6,611 bases of DNA, taken from assembly GCA_016206995.1 (NCBI GenBank), contig JACQQN010000169.1, forward strand, positions 1-6,611, written 5' to 3'. The notes under the pieces were generated by a model. The model saw only the letters and a list, made by a program, of their open reading frames with translations, searched no databases and was not told the DNA's origin. A program made the position numbers and the translations under genes. This DNA is from Candidatus Omnitrophota bacterium. GTDB lineage: Bacteria > Omnitrophota > Omnitrophia > Omnitrophales > Abzuiibacteriaceae. Numbering within the stretch: position 1 is the stretch's first letter; each line of letters starts with the position of its first letter. Positions 1 to 6,006 of this stretch are shown here, in pieces.

Positions 1-237
1 ATCCGGTTTTTCTTTTTTTAAAGCTTCAATGAAGCTGGAGGCGCGAATGTCATCAGGAGCGATACATCGAATTGATCTAGATCTGGCCCAATCGGAAACA
101 ACAGATTTTGTTTCACGTTGCCCTCGTCCTTTTCGTTTCGGCGGAATGGTAATGACAAGTATCGCTGAACGGAAATCCAGCAAGCTTGATAAAACAGGGA
201 TTGAAAATTCAGAGGAACCAAAGAAAACAATATTCAT
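1..237 (-). CDS. fmt: Methionyl-tRNA formyltransferase, N-terminal 79 residues (cut by window edge)
   Basis: Fmt transfers a formyl group from 10-formyltetrahydrofolate to the methionine on initiator tRNA, producing fMet-tRNA for translation initiation in the cytoplasm. Only the first 79 codons are present, and the frame is still open at base 1. The visible protein begins MNIVFFGSSEFSIPVLSSL, the usual first strand and glycine loop of the formyltransferase Rossmann fold. It continues with ILVITIPPKRKGRG (about residues 26-39), matching the family's V-T-x-P-D-R-P-x-G-R-G loop, although the usual Asp is replaced. The end, ASSFIEALKKEKPD, is the typical helix before the next strand. The ATG shares one base with the def stop codon (TAATG), so it is probably translated by coupling to def; no Shine-Dalgarno sequence is visible. 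The def-fmt order independently supports the call. The formyl-binding Asn-His-Asp catalytic residues lie beyond the window and cannot be checked. Confidence 0.93.
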   Translation of the reverse strand, partial: MNIVFFGSSEFSIPVLSSLLDFRSAILVITIPPKRKGRGQRETKSVVSDWARSRSIRCIAPDDIRASSFIEALKKEKPD

Positions 238-728
238 TAAAGCCGCTGATAGGTGCTCAAAATTTCTTGGCGTTGATCAAAATCTACTCGATCGATCAAA
301 AGCTTTCCATCTAAATGGTCTAACTCGTGCTGAATAATTCTTGCTAAAAAATCAGTTGCTTGTTTTTCTTGTTGCTTTCCTTCTATATCAAGGTACGCAT
401 ACTCAATCTTTTTCGCACGGCGTACATCGCCCGATATACCTGGTAAACTCAGACACCCTTCTGGACCGACGTGTTCTCCTGAAGTTTTTAAAATAATGGG
501 GTTGATCAGCACAATTTCACCACCAGGTTTTGCTTCCGGACTTGCAATTAAAATTCGCTTAAGCGCACCTACTTGCGGAGCTGCAAGCCCGACCCCACCT
601 TCCACGTACATGGTTTTAACCATTTTCCGAATTAAATCAATTTCGCTTGAGCCAATATTTTCAACGGGAAGCGCTTTCTTTTTTAGCATTGGATCTGGGT
701 AAATTAATACCTTCAAAGTTTGTTTCAT
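237..728 (-). CDS. def: Peptide deformylase
   Basis: Def is a metalloprotease-like enzyme that removes the N-terminal formyl group from nascent proteins at the ribosome, undoing the work of Fmt encoded just downstream. The 163 residues are of normal family length. All three signature motifs are present: GVGLAAPQ (45-52), EGCLS (90-94) and HELDH (134-138). The metal ligands should be C92, H134 and H138, with E135 as catalytic acid/base. The N-terminal KVLIYPDPMLKKKALPVE is also characteristic. The start at 728 is the only good one ahead of that conserved segment. It lies 54 bases after the priA stop and has no Shine-Dalgarno sequence; instead a TACAAT box sits six bases upstream, which would suit a leaderless message (inference). 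The stop codon overlaps the fmt start by one base. Confidence 0.98.
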   Translation of the reverse strand: MKQTLKVLIYPDPMLKKKALPVENIGSSEIDLIRKMVKTMYVEGGVGLAAPQVGALKRILIASPEAKPGGEIVLINPIILKTSGEHVGPEGCLSLPGISGDVRRAKKIEYAYLDIEGKQQEKQATDFLARIIQHELDHLDGKLLIDRVDFDQRQEILSTYQRL

Positions 729-734
729 AAAATA

Positions 735-740
735 ATTGTA
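735..740 (-). promoter_or_regulatory. Possible -10 box of a leaderless def-fmt promoter
   Basis: The minus strand reads TACAAT at 740-735, five of six matches to the TATAAT consensus. Six bases (TATTTT) separate it from the def ATG at 728, so a start site at the usual distance would fall on the A of ATG and give a leaderless message. The region upstream is A/T-rich (TTTTTTAAAAA at 761-751). No good -35 hexamer lies 16-18 bases upstream: TTGCTG at 770-765 is 24 bases away, too far. This is the only intergenic gap in the window large enough for a promoter. Chance matches are common in A/T-rich DNA, so this is tentative. Confidence 0.3.
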
Positions 741-782
741 ACATTAACTGTTTTTAAAAAATAGCAGCAATTCTCAAACTAA

Positions 783-2819
783 CTAAAGGATTGAAATGGG
801 ATCAACATCGATCGCAACATGAATACCGCTTGATTTTTTGAATGTCTTGAATGCGGCGCGCAACAACCCGTGCGCTTTATTTTCATCTCCTTTCTCTTTA
901 AGCATCACGTGCCATCGATAATTCCCCCTCAACTTCCCAAACGGTAGCGGGGACGGACCAAGAATGTCAATTGGCTTCTCATGAATATTCAATTCAAGAG
1001 TCTGCCTCAAAACGTTGGCATCCCGGATCACCGAACTTTCACTTTTGCCGCGCAATATAATGTTAATCAATTTCACATAGGGCGGGTATTGAAAATCTCT
1101 CCGGTGAACAATTTCATCTTCAAAAAACTTACGAGTGGCGTGGTCTTTTGCGCATTGAATGCTGTAATGAAATGGGGCGTAGGTCTGAATTACTACCTTC
1201 CCACCTAAATCCCCTCGTCCCGAGCGACCAGCTACTTGGGTCAACAATTGAAATGTTTTTTCGCTTGATCGAAAATCTGGAAGTGCGAGTGCGGTATCTG
1301 CAAGAATGACACCTACCAAGGTAACGTGCGGAAAATCAAATCCTTTCGCAATCATTTGCGTACCAACTAAAATATCAATACTGCGTGCACGAAATCTTGC
1401 CAAAACATCTTCGTGGCTTCCCTTCCGCTGGGTTGAATCCGAATCAAGTCGTGCAACACGCGCAGTGGGAAACATTCGAGCGACTTCACTTTCTACCTTT
1501 TCAGTACCGATGCCAGAAAATTTGAGCAAACTGTTTCCGCAACGTGGACATTTTTCCGGATCATCAACTTGATAATTACAATAGTGACATAATAGTTTTC
1601 GGCTTTCTTGATGGTAAGTCAACGAAACATCGCAATACCGACAAGTAATTGGGCGAGCGCAAGTTAAGCAGTGCGTTTGCGTTGAAAATCCACGTCGATT
1701 TAATAACAGCAAAATACCTTCTTTTCGTTCAAGGGCTTGGGCGATTGATATACTTAATTTTCTAGAAATAATAGATCTTTCTTTAACAATCTGCTGCTCT
1801 TGATTAAGATCGACAATTTCAATTTCAGGAAGCTTTTTAGCGGCAATACGCTGGGTTAATTCGATTTGCACCAGTTCGCCTTGATTCGCTTGATGCATAG
1901 ATTCGATCGACGGGGTTGCCGTTCCAATTAAGAGGACTGCGTTTTGATCCTGGCACCGCCACCTGGCGACTTCTCGAGCATGATACCGTGGAGTTTGATC
2001 TTGTTTGTAAGAGGGTTCTTGTTCCTCGTCAATAATAACAAGACCTAAACGGTGAAAAGGTGCGAAAATACCTGAACGAGCACCTAAAACAACAGATCTT
2101 TCACCTTTCCGAGTTCGGTCCCATGCTTGCCACCGCTCACCTTCAGAAAGTTTGCTGTGAACAATTTCGAGTTTGGAACCGAAATGAGTTCCAAAGAAAC
2201 GTTTCATTTGTTCCGTTAGTGCAATTTCCGGGACTAAACAAATAGCTGACTTCCCCATCTTAATGGTTTCTTTGATTGCACGAATATACACCTCACTTTT
2301 TCCACTTCCTGTTACGCCAAATAAAAGAGCGGATTGGAAATGGTTAGCACCAAGTAATTGCGTAATCTTATCAACCGCCGTCTGTTGCTCGGGATTTAAC
2401 GTGATGCTGGATTGAAGCGTTGCGTTGTTTTGATGAGGTATGTCCAAAGAATTTTCTGATGATTTTTTGATGCTTGCGTGCCGTTTCGGATAGAATTTCG
2501 GGACAACCGTTTGAATCGCTTCACCCCAACTCGAGAAATAATAATCTTTCATCCAACAAGTTAATTCCAAAAAGTGTTTGGTGAGAATAGGTTCCTCATC
2601 CAAAACACGGATGATTTTCTTGATTTTCTTTTGAGATGATTCATAAATAACATCAACAACAAACCCAACAATTTCTCTATTTTTAAATGGAACCAGCACG
2701 CGAACGCCTGGCTTTACTTTTTCAAGCCATTCCTCTGGGATCCCATATGTAAATGGATCTTCCACGGGTAGTGGAATTGCTACTTGGACAAGCGTTATCT
2801 TTTCTAGTTGAAAAAGCAT
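783..2819 (-). CDS. priA: Primosomal protein N' (replication restart helicase PriA), short form
   Basis: PriA is a 3'-to-5' superfamily 2 DNA helicase that recognises stalled forks and reloads the replisome. The 678 residues show an N-terminal 3'-end-binding domain (about 5-110), then helicase motifs: Walker A GVTGSGKS (168-175), DEEQ (264-267), GTATPS (299-304), LLLNRRGFS (371-379), VGTQMIAKGFDFP (485-497) and QVAGRSGRG (528-536). Eight cysteines (384, 387, 393, 396, 411, 414, 424, 427) form the two-zinc insert. A normal C-terminal domain ends in VAIDVDPISIL. The stretch between the N-terminal domain and Walker A is only about 57 residues and is polar and linker-like (112-140), so the winged-helix domain of E. 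coli-type PriA seems absent. Motif II has Gln where DEEH is usual. The ATG lies 12 bases after the preceding stop without a clear Shine-Dalgarno sequence. An upstream ATG at 2830 is out of frame. Confidence 0.97.
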   Translation of the reverse strand: MLFQLEKITLVQVAIPLPVEDPFTYGIPEEWLEKVKPGVRVLVPFKNREIVGFVVDVIYESSQKKIKKIIRVLDEEPILTKHFLELTCWMKDYYFSSWGEAIQTVVPKFYPKRHASIKKSSENSLDIPHQNNATLQSSITLNPEQQTAVDKITQLLGANHFQSALLFGVTGSGKSEVYIRAIKETIKMGKSAICLVPEIALTEQMKRFFGTHFGSKLEIVHSKLSEGERWQAWDRTRKGERSVVLGARSGIFAPFHRLGLVIIDEEQEPSYKQDQTPRYHAREVARWRCQDQNAVLLIGTATPSIESMHQANQGELVQIELTQRIAAKKLPEIEIVDLNQEQQIVKERSIISRKLSISIAQALERKEGILLLLNRRGFSTQTHCLTCARPITCRYCDVSLTYHQESRKLLCHYCNYQVDDPEKCPRCGNSLLKFSGIGTEKVESEVARMFPTARVARLDSDSTQRKGSHEDVLARFRARSIDILVGTQMIAKGFDFPHVTLVGVILADTALALPDFRSSEKTFQLLTQVAGRSGRGDLGGKVVIQTYAPFHYSIQCAKDHATRKFFEDEIVHRRDFQYPPYVKLINIILRGKSESSVIRDANVLRQTLELNIHEKPIDILGPSPLPFGKLRGNYRWHVMLKEKGDENKAHGLLRAAFKTFKKSSGIHVAIDVDPISIL

Positions 2820-2831
2820 GTAGATGTCATG

Positions 2832-3572
2832 CTAAGAAATGTTAACTGCAGTAAGTTCTTCACGTACTCGTTTCAAGTCTTCCCACGCTTTCCGCTTGTC
2901 GGATGGATTTCTTAACAGATAAGCAGGGTGAAATGTACAAATAATACGTGTGCCACGTGATTCATGCACAATGCCTCGAAGCTGAGAGATTGATCGTGTT
3001 GTTTGTAGCAATGTCTGAGACGCAAAATTGCCGAGCGCACAAATTAGCTTTGGTTTAATAATATCAAGCTGTTTCCATAAATATGGAGAGCAATTTACAA
3101 CTTCTTCTGGTTTTGGATTGCGGTTTTGAGGAGGCCGGCACTTCAATACATTGCAAATGAATACGTCGGTTCGTTTAAAGCCAATCGACTCGATCATTTT
3201 TGTTAAAAGCTGTCCCGCTTTTCCAACAAACGGAAGACCTTGTTTATCTTCATCAAATCCAGGCGCCTCTCCGACAAAAACAAGCTTTGCTTTTGCATAT
3301 CCCGCACCAAACACGGTTTGAGTTCTTGCGCGGCAAAGCTCTTCACACTTCAAACAGTTTTGAACCTCTTGGCGCAACTCAAGAAGCGCTTGCTTCTGAC
3401 TCGTAATTTCACTTGTAGGTATCGCCAGTGGCTCTACCGTCTTTTGTTGAGGCGCTTCATTCGATGCCAAGGGACGTCCCGGCAACACAAGCTCCGAAAC
3501 ACCGCTCAGCCTTAAAGCCTCAAGTTGCCATTTGAGATTTTTTTGATCAATTTCTCTCAATTTTTCGTTCAT
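2832..3572 (-). CDS. Family 4 (iron-sulfur) uracil-DNA glycosylase
   Basis: This enzyme excises uracil from DNA, arising by cytosine deamination or dUTP incorporation, and so starts base-excision repair. The 246-residue protein has the family 4 layout. Four cysteines suited to a 4Fe-4S cluster are C73 and C76 (NCLKC), C145 (NVLKCRPP) and C161 (VNCSPYL). Motif A is GEAPGFDED (101-109), followed by GLPFVGKAGQLL (112-123), and motif B is HPAYLL (215-220). About 60 residues precede the core: a predicted helix with KWQLEALRLSGVSELVLP (14-31), then a polar Pro/Gln-rich linker. Similar N-terminal extensions occur in other members, many once annotated as phage SPO1 DNA-polymerase-related proteins. 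The start overlaps the preceding glycosyltransferase stop (ATGA), implying translational coupling; a weak GAGTGG lies six bases upstream. Iron-sulfur uracil glycosylase is much better supported than a family 1 Ung. The finer subfamily cannot be settled by eye. Confidence 0.95.
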   Translation of the reverse strand: MNEKLREIDQKNLKWQLEALRLSGVSELVLPGRPLASNEAPQQKTVEPLAIPTSEITSQKQALLELRQEVQNCLKCEELCRARTQTVFGAGYAKAKLVFVGEAPGFDEDKQGLPFVGKAGQLLTKMIESIGFKRTDVFICNVLKCRPPQNRNPKPEEVVNCSPYLWKQLDIIKPKLICALGNFASQTLLQTTRSISQLRGIVHESRGTRIICTFHPAYLLRNPSDKRKAWEDLKRVREELTAVNIS

Positions 3573-4684
3573 GATTTGCCACTCAAAAGATGATTAACCA
3601 AATCACTTGCCGCATTCGGTTTTGCAATTGTACGGATTTTCTCCTTGGCCGCTTGAAATCTCGAGGGATCTTCTATAAACCATTGAACCGCCTGTTTCAA
3701 ATCCCCCGGCCTTTTAATTTGAAAGGAAGCTTGTTTCTTAAGTAACCACGTGGCGTTTCGTGTTTCCTGGCCAGGGATAGGCGCACTAATTAACATTGGG
3801 AGTTCCTTGGCTAAACTTTCTGAGGTAGTTGACCCACCCGATTTTGCAACTAAAAGGTCTGAGACGCTCATATATTCGTGCATATTGGTCACAAATCCCG
3901 TGAGGACAATCGGAAAAGTGTATTTATCCGATGATAATTGGTGAAAAAGTTCTTGATTCCGCCCACAAATAACGATTACTTGAATTTTACTTCCAAAACT
4001 TTCCAATTCGTGGAGCCAATCTTTTGTGGGTCCCACTCCGAAACTTCCACTTGAAAAAAGAATAGTGGTGCGATCAGGTTGTAACCCAAATTTAGCGATG
4101 AGCTCAGCGCAATTTTCTTTTTTTACGAATTCCTTTCCGACTGGAATGCCCCCAACAAAAATCTGGTTGCCGAGCACATTTCTGCGAATTAGCTCCTGCT
4201 TGCTCTCCTCTGCCATCACCCAATATTGATCCGTGCCCTCATTAACCCAAAAAGCATGAGGCATGACATCTGTAATCACGGTTATTAGCTTGCTATTAAT
4301 CTCACTTTTTTTCTTTGCAGTTCCAAAAACTTGAGCAGCATAAAAATGAGTTGCGATGATAACGTCGGGCTTTTCACGTTCAACAAATGTCCGAAGTGCT
4401 TTTGACTGAAGCTGATTCCAACGAGCCCGTAAAGGCTTCAAAAATTTTGAAACTACTTTTCGATCAGAAGTTTCATAGAGAAACCCCCAAAATTGAGGGA
4501 TATATTTCACCATGTAGAAATAAAATGTAGCGTAATTCTTTTTAAAAAGAGGACTTGCCCATTCAAGCGCATCAAAAGCTCGCACATCAAAATCAAGTGA
4601 GCGTGACTTTAATTCATCCGCAATTGCTTCACCAATTTTTTTATGTCCTTCACCTGCTGTCGAGTGAAAGATAAAAACTTTCAT
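3569..4684 (-). CDS. MGDG synthase/UgtP-like lipid glycosyltransferase
   Basis: This is a GT-B fold glycosyltransferase resembling monogalactosyldiacylglycerol synthase and the processive diacylglycerol glucosyltransferase UgtP, which transfer sugar from a UDP-sugar to a membrane lipid on the cytoplasmic face. Numbered from the chosen start (371 residues), the N-terminal HSTAGEGHKK (7-16) is the MGDG-synthase glycine loop, and ATHFYAA (111-117) resembles the acceptor side. The C-terminal donor site is TGFVTNMHEYMSVSDLLVAK (262-281), then SGGSTTSESLA and IPGQETRNA (303-311). The usual KPGG is KSGG here. Length is normal and there is no signal peptide or clear membrane span. An ATG nine bases further upstream (4693) is possible. 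I prefer 4684 because it gives an ATGA overlap with gmhB and the standard MKVFIFHS beginning. The sugar and lipid acceptor cannot be read from sequence. Lipid A, diacylglycerol or another lipid are all possible, and the envelope-gene context favours a surface glycolipid. Confidence 0.88.
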   Translation of the reverse strand: MKVFIFHSTAGEGHKKIGEAIADELKSRSLDFDVRAFDALEWASPLFKKNYATFYFYMVKYIPQFWGFLYETSDRKVVSKFLKPLRARWNQLQSKALRTFVEREKPDVIIATHFYAAQVFGTAKKKSEINSKLITVITDVMPHAFWVNEGTDQYWVMAEESKQELIRRNVLGNQIFVGGIPVGKEFVKKENCAELIAKFGLQPDRTTILFSSGSFGVGPTKDWLHELESFGSKIQVIVICGRNQELFHQLSSDKYTFPIVLTGFVTNMHEYMSVSDLLVAKSGGSTTSESLAKELPMLISAPIPGQETRNATWLLKKQASFQIKRPGDLKQAVQWFIEDPSRFQAAKEKIRTIAKPNAASDLVNHLLSGKS

Positions 4685-5271
4685 TTGCGGCATAAGCGGT
4701 TTATTGCATCTTTAAAATTCTTTGAAATTAAGTCTGGTTTTATCTTTAGTGATTTTAGCTTTGAAAAGTCATCTTTCCCGTGTCCAGTTAAGAGGAACGC
4801 TGTCTTAAGACCAAAGCGCTTACCGGCTAAAACATCGCTTGCTTTGTCCCCAACAAAAAATGTTCGGGTTTTATGATAATAAATATTTTTTGAGGCTCTT
4901 TGGAAAAGACCTACTTCTGGTTTTCTACATTTACAGCCTGCGGTCTTTCCGTGAAGACAATAGTAAACCCCGCGAATTTGAATTCTATTTTTCTTGAATA
5001 CCACAAGCATTTTTCGAGTAATGTCGTCCAGAACATGCTTTGGATAAACACCGTCCCCGATTCCTGCTTGGTTAGAAACAATAATAATTTCAAAATCTGC
5101 GCGGGTGAGCTTTTGAAGACCTTGGATCACCCCGGGAAGCAACTGAAATTGCTCCCATGTTTTAATATAATCCCCAATCGGATCGCGGTTAATGACGCCA
5201 TCTCGATCTAAAAAAACTACCTTAAGAAGTTTTTTCGATTTGGCGTTTTTTGATTTCCCAATATTTAGCAT
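4681..5271 (-). CDS. gmhB: D-glycero-manno-heptose 1,7-bisphosphate phosphatase-like HAD hydrolase
   Basis: GmhB removes the 7-phosphate from heptose 1,7-bisphosphate in the ADP- or GDP-heptose pathway that feeds lipopolysaccharide inner core or other heptose glycans. The 196 residues show HAD subfamily IIIA motifs: LDRDGVIN (21-28) with nucleophile D22 and acid/base D24, SNQ (66-68), RKP with K117 (116-118), and GDKASD (141-146). A zinc-binding loop is formed by C105, H107, C113 and C115 (CLHGKTAGCKC), close to the short form seen in many GmhB proteins but without the usual prolines. The first 16 residues are a lysine-rich extension encoded inside the end of the upstream glycosyltransferase gene, a 50-base overlap. 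No ATG, GTG or TTG occurs between this ATG and the catalytic motif, so the overlap appears real. Histidinol-phosphatase-like relatives share these motifs. The WaaE-like neighbour favours heptose metabolism. Which anomer it prefers cannot be told. Confidence 0.88.
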   Translation of the reverse strand: MLNIGKSKNAKSKKLLKVVFLDRDGVINRDPIGDYIKTWEQFQLLPGVIQGLQKLTRADFEIIIVSNQAGIGDGVYPKHVLDDITRKMLVVFKKNRIQIRGVYYCLHGKTAGCKCRKPEVGLFQRASKNIYYHKTRTFFVGDKASDVLAGKRFGLKTAFLLTGHGKDDFSKLKSLKIKPDLISKNFKDAINRLCRK

Positions 5272-5998
5272 AAGTCAACAATTGGTACCACGAACCAAAA
5301 CATGAAAAAATAAACCCTTGAAAACCATCTTGGTATCCCTTCTTCATAAAATAGGCGCGAAAAAATCGATCCCACGCTTTATAAAGCGCGAGCCCAAAAC
5401 TCATCTTTCGTTTATCTTCTACCCACTTTAGGGCTTCCAGATTAGTTTCACGATTGAATTTTGTCATAAAGTGTGAAAAATCTCTGAATGAATAATGGAG
5501 AATTTCTGCTTGGAGCCGCCCACATTTTCCATCAAGAAAAACACGCGGATGAACACCAGCCTCTTCGTAGCGAAATTTATCACGGCGAAAGAGCTTTAAG
5601 CGCGCCGAAGGGTAATAGCCTGCCCCTCGAATCCAACGTGTCCCAATGAAAATTCGCATGGGGATGGAATAACCTGAAAACTCTGAACTATTTTGCGCTA
5701 CCACTTTTGTAATTTCTTGGGCAAGCTCGGGCGTCACATGTTCATCTGCATCCAAACTAAAAACCCACTCATGTTTTGCATGTTGATAAAGAAAATTCCG
5801 GTGCCTTCCTTCGATATCCATTTTTCGAGTCAAACATGTTGCTCTGTAGCGCTTGGCGATTGCGATAGTCTGATCGACACTCTCATCATCCAATACCAAA
5901 ATTTCATCTGCCCAAGCTACCGTTTCCAAACAAGCAGGAAGTCTTTTTTCTTCATTTTTTGTAATGATTGCGATGGTCACTGGTGTTTTTTTGTCCAT
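5222..5998 (-). CDS. Family 2 glycosyltransferase, WaaE/KdtX-like (LPS core)
   Basis: This is a GT-A fold family 2 glycosyltransferase. It most resembles the WaaE/KdtX group, known for adding a beta-1,4-glucose to inner-core heptose of lipopolysaccharide. In the 258 residues the N-terminal VTIAIITKNEEKRLPACLET (7-26) is the nucleotide-sugar-binding start, DDES (37-40) replaces the common DDGS, and DADE (83-86) is the metal-binding DxD-type motif. GYYPSARLKLFRR (127-139) and HYSFRDFSHFMTKFNRET (168-185) follow the WaaE pattern. The end has a hydrophobic aromatic stretch, GFQGFIFSCFGSWYQLLTYAKYWE (225-248, GF...WE), probably membrane-associated. The gene begins six bases after the WcaJ-like stop and has the only clear Shine-Dalgarno sequence here. 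Its 3' end overlaps gmhB by 50 bases. The heptose-phosphatase neighbour supports a role in core oligosaccharide, but donor and acceptor are inferred, and a role in another surface glycan is possible. Confidence 0.88.
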   Translation of the reverse strand: MDKKTPVTIAIITKNEEKRLPACLETVAWADEILVLDDESVDQTIAIAKRYRATCLTRKMDIEGRHRNFLYQHAKHEWVFSLDADEHVTPELAQEITKVVAQNSSEFSGYSIPMRIFIGTRWIRGAGYYPSARLKLFRRDKFRYEEAGVHPRVFLDGKCGRLQAEILHYSFRDFSHFMTKFNRETNLEALKWVEDKRKMSFGLALYKAWDRFFRAYFMKKGYQDGFQGFIFSCFGSWYQLLTYAKYWEIKKRQIEKTS

Positions 5999-6001
5999 AG
6001 A

Positions 6002-6006
6002 TCCTC
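6002..6006 (-). promoter_or_regulatory. Shine-Dalgarno sequence of the WaaE-like gene
   Basis: The minus strand reads TGAGGATCTATG. GAGGA at 6006-6002 lies three bases before the ATG at 5998, and its first two bases are part of the TGA stop of the upstream WcaJ-like gene. Spacing is slightly short but the match is good. It fixes the start and suggests that ribosomes ending the upstream gene re-initiate here. None of the other internal starts in the window has a comparable site. Confidence 0.7.

Noticed and set aside
22..36. Perfect inverted repeat AGCTTCA-A-TGAAGCT
   Set aside because: It lies in fmt coding sequence, has a one-base centre that cannot form a stable loop, and has no T-run; most likely chance.
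74..83. GATCTAGATC palindrome as a possible operator
   Set aside because: It is inside the fmt coding region, occurs once, and is explained by ordinary Arg/Ser codons.
18..230. Minus-strand 70-codon frame at the left end
   Set aside because: It is out of frame with fmt, whose N-terminus is clearly readable from 237 in a different frame over the same bases.
29..337. Plus-strand open frame of 102 codons across the fmt-def junction
   Set aside because: It is antisense to two confidently identified genes, resembles no family I know, and follows the reverse frame of their codons.
751..761. TTTTTTAAAAA palindrome between priA and def as a possible terminator
   Set aside because: The arms are pure A/T with no loop and no G/C stem, so it is not a credible intrinsic terminator; it is better viewed as A/T-rich promoter-like DNA.
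3240..3515. Plus-strand open frame of 91 codons
   Set aside because: It is antisense within the uracil-DNA glycosylase gene and has no domain, start signal or neighbour supporting it.
4900..5211. Plus-strand open frame of 103 codons
   Set aside because: It is antisense to the conserved core of gmhB, with no recognisable motif and no Shine-Dalgarno sequence; a shadow frame.
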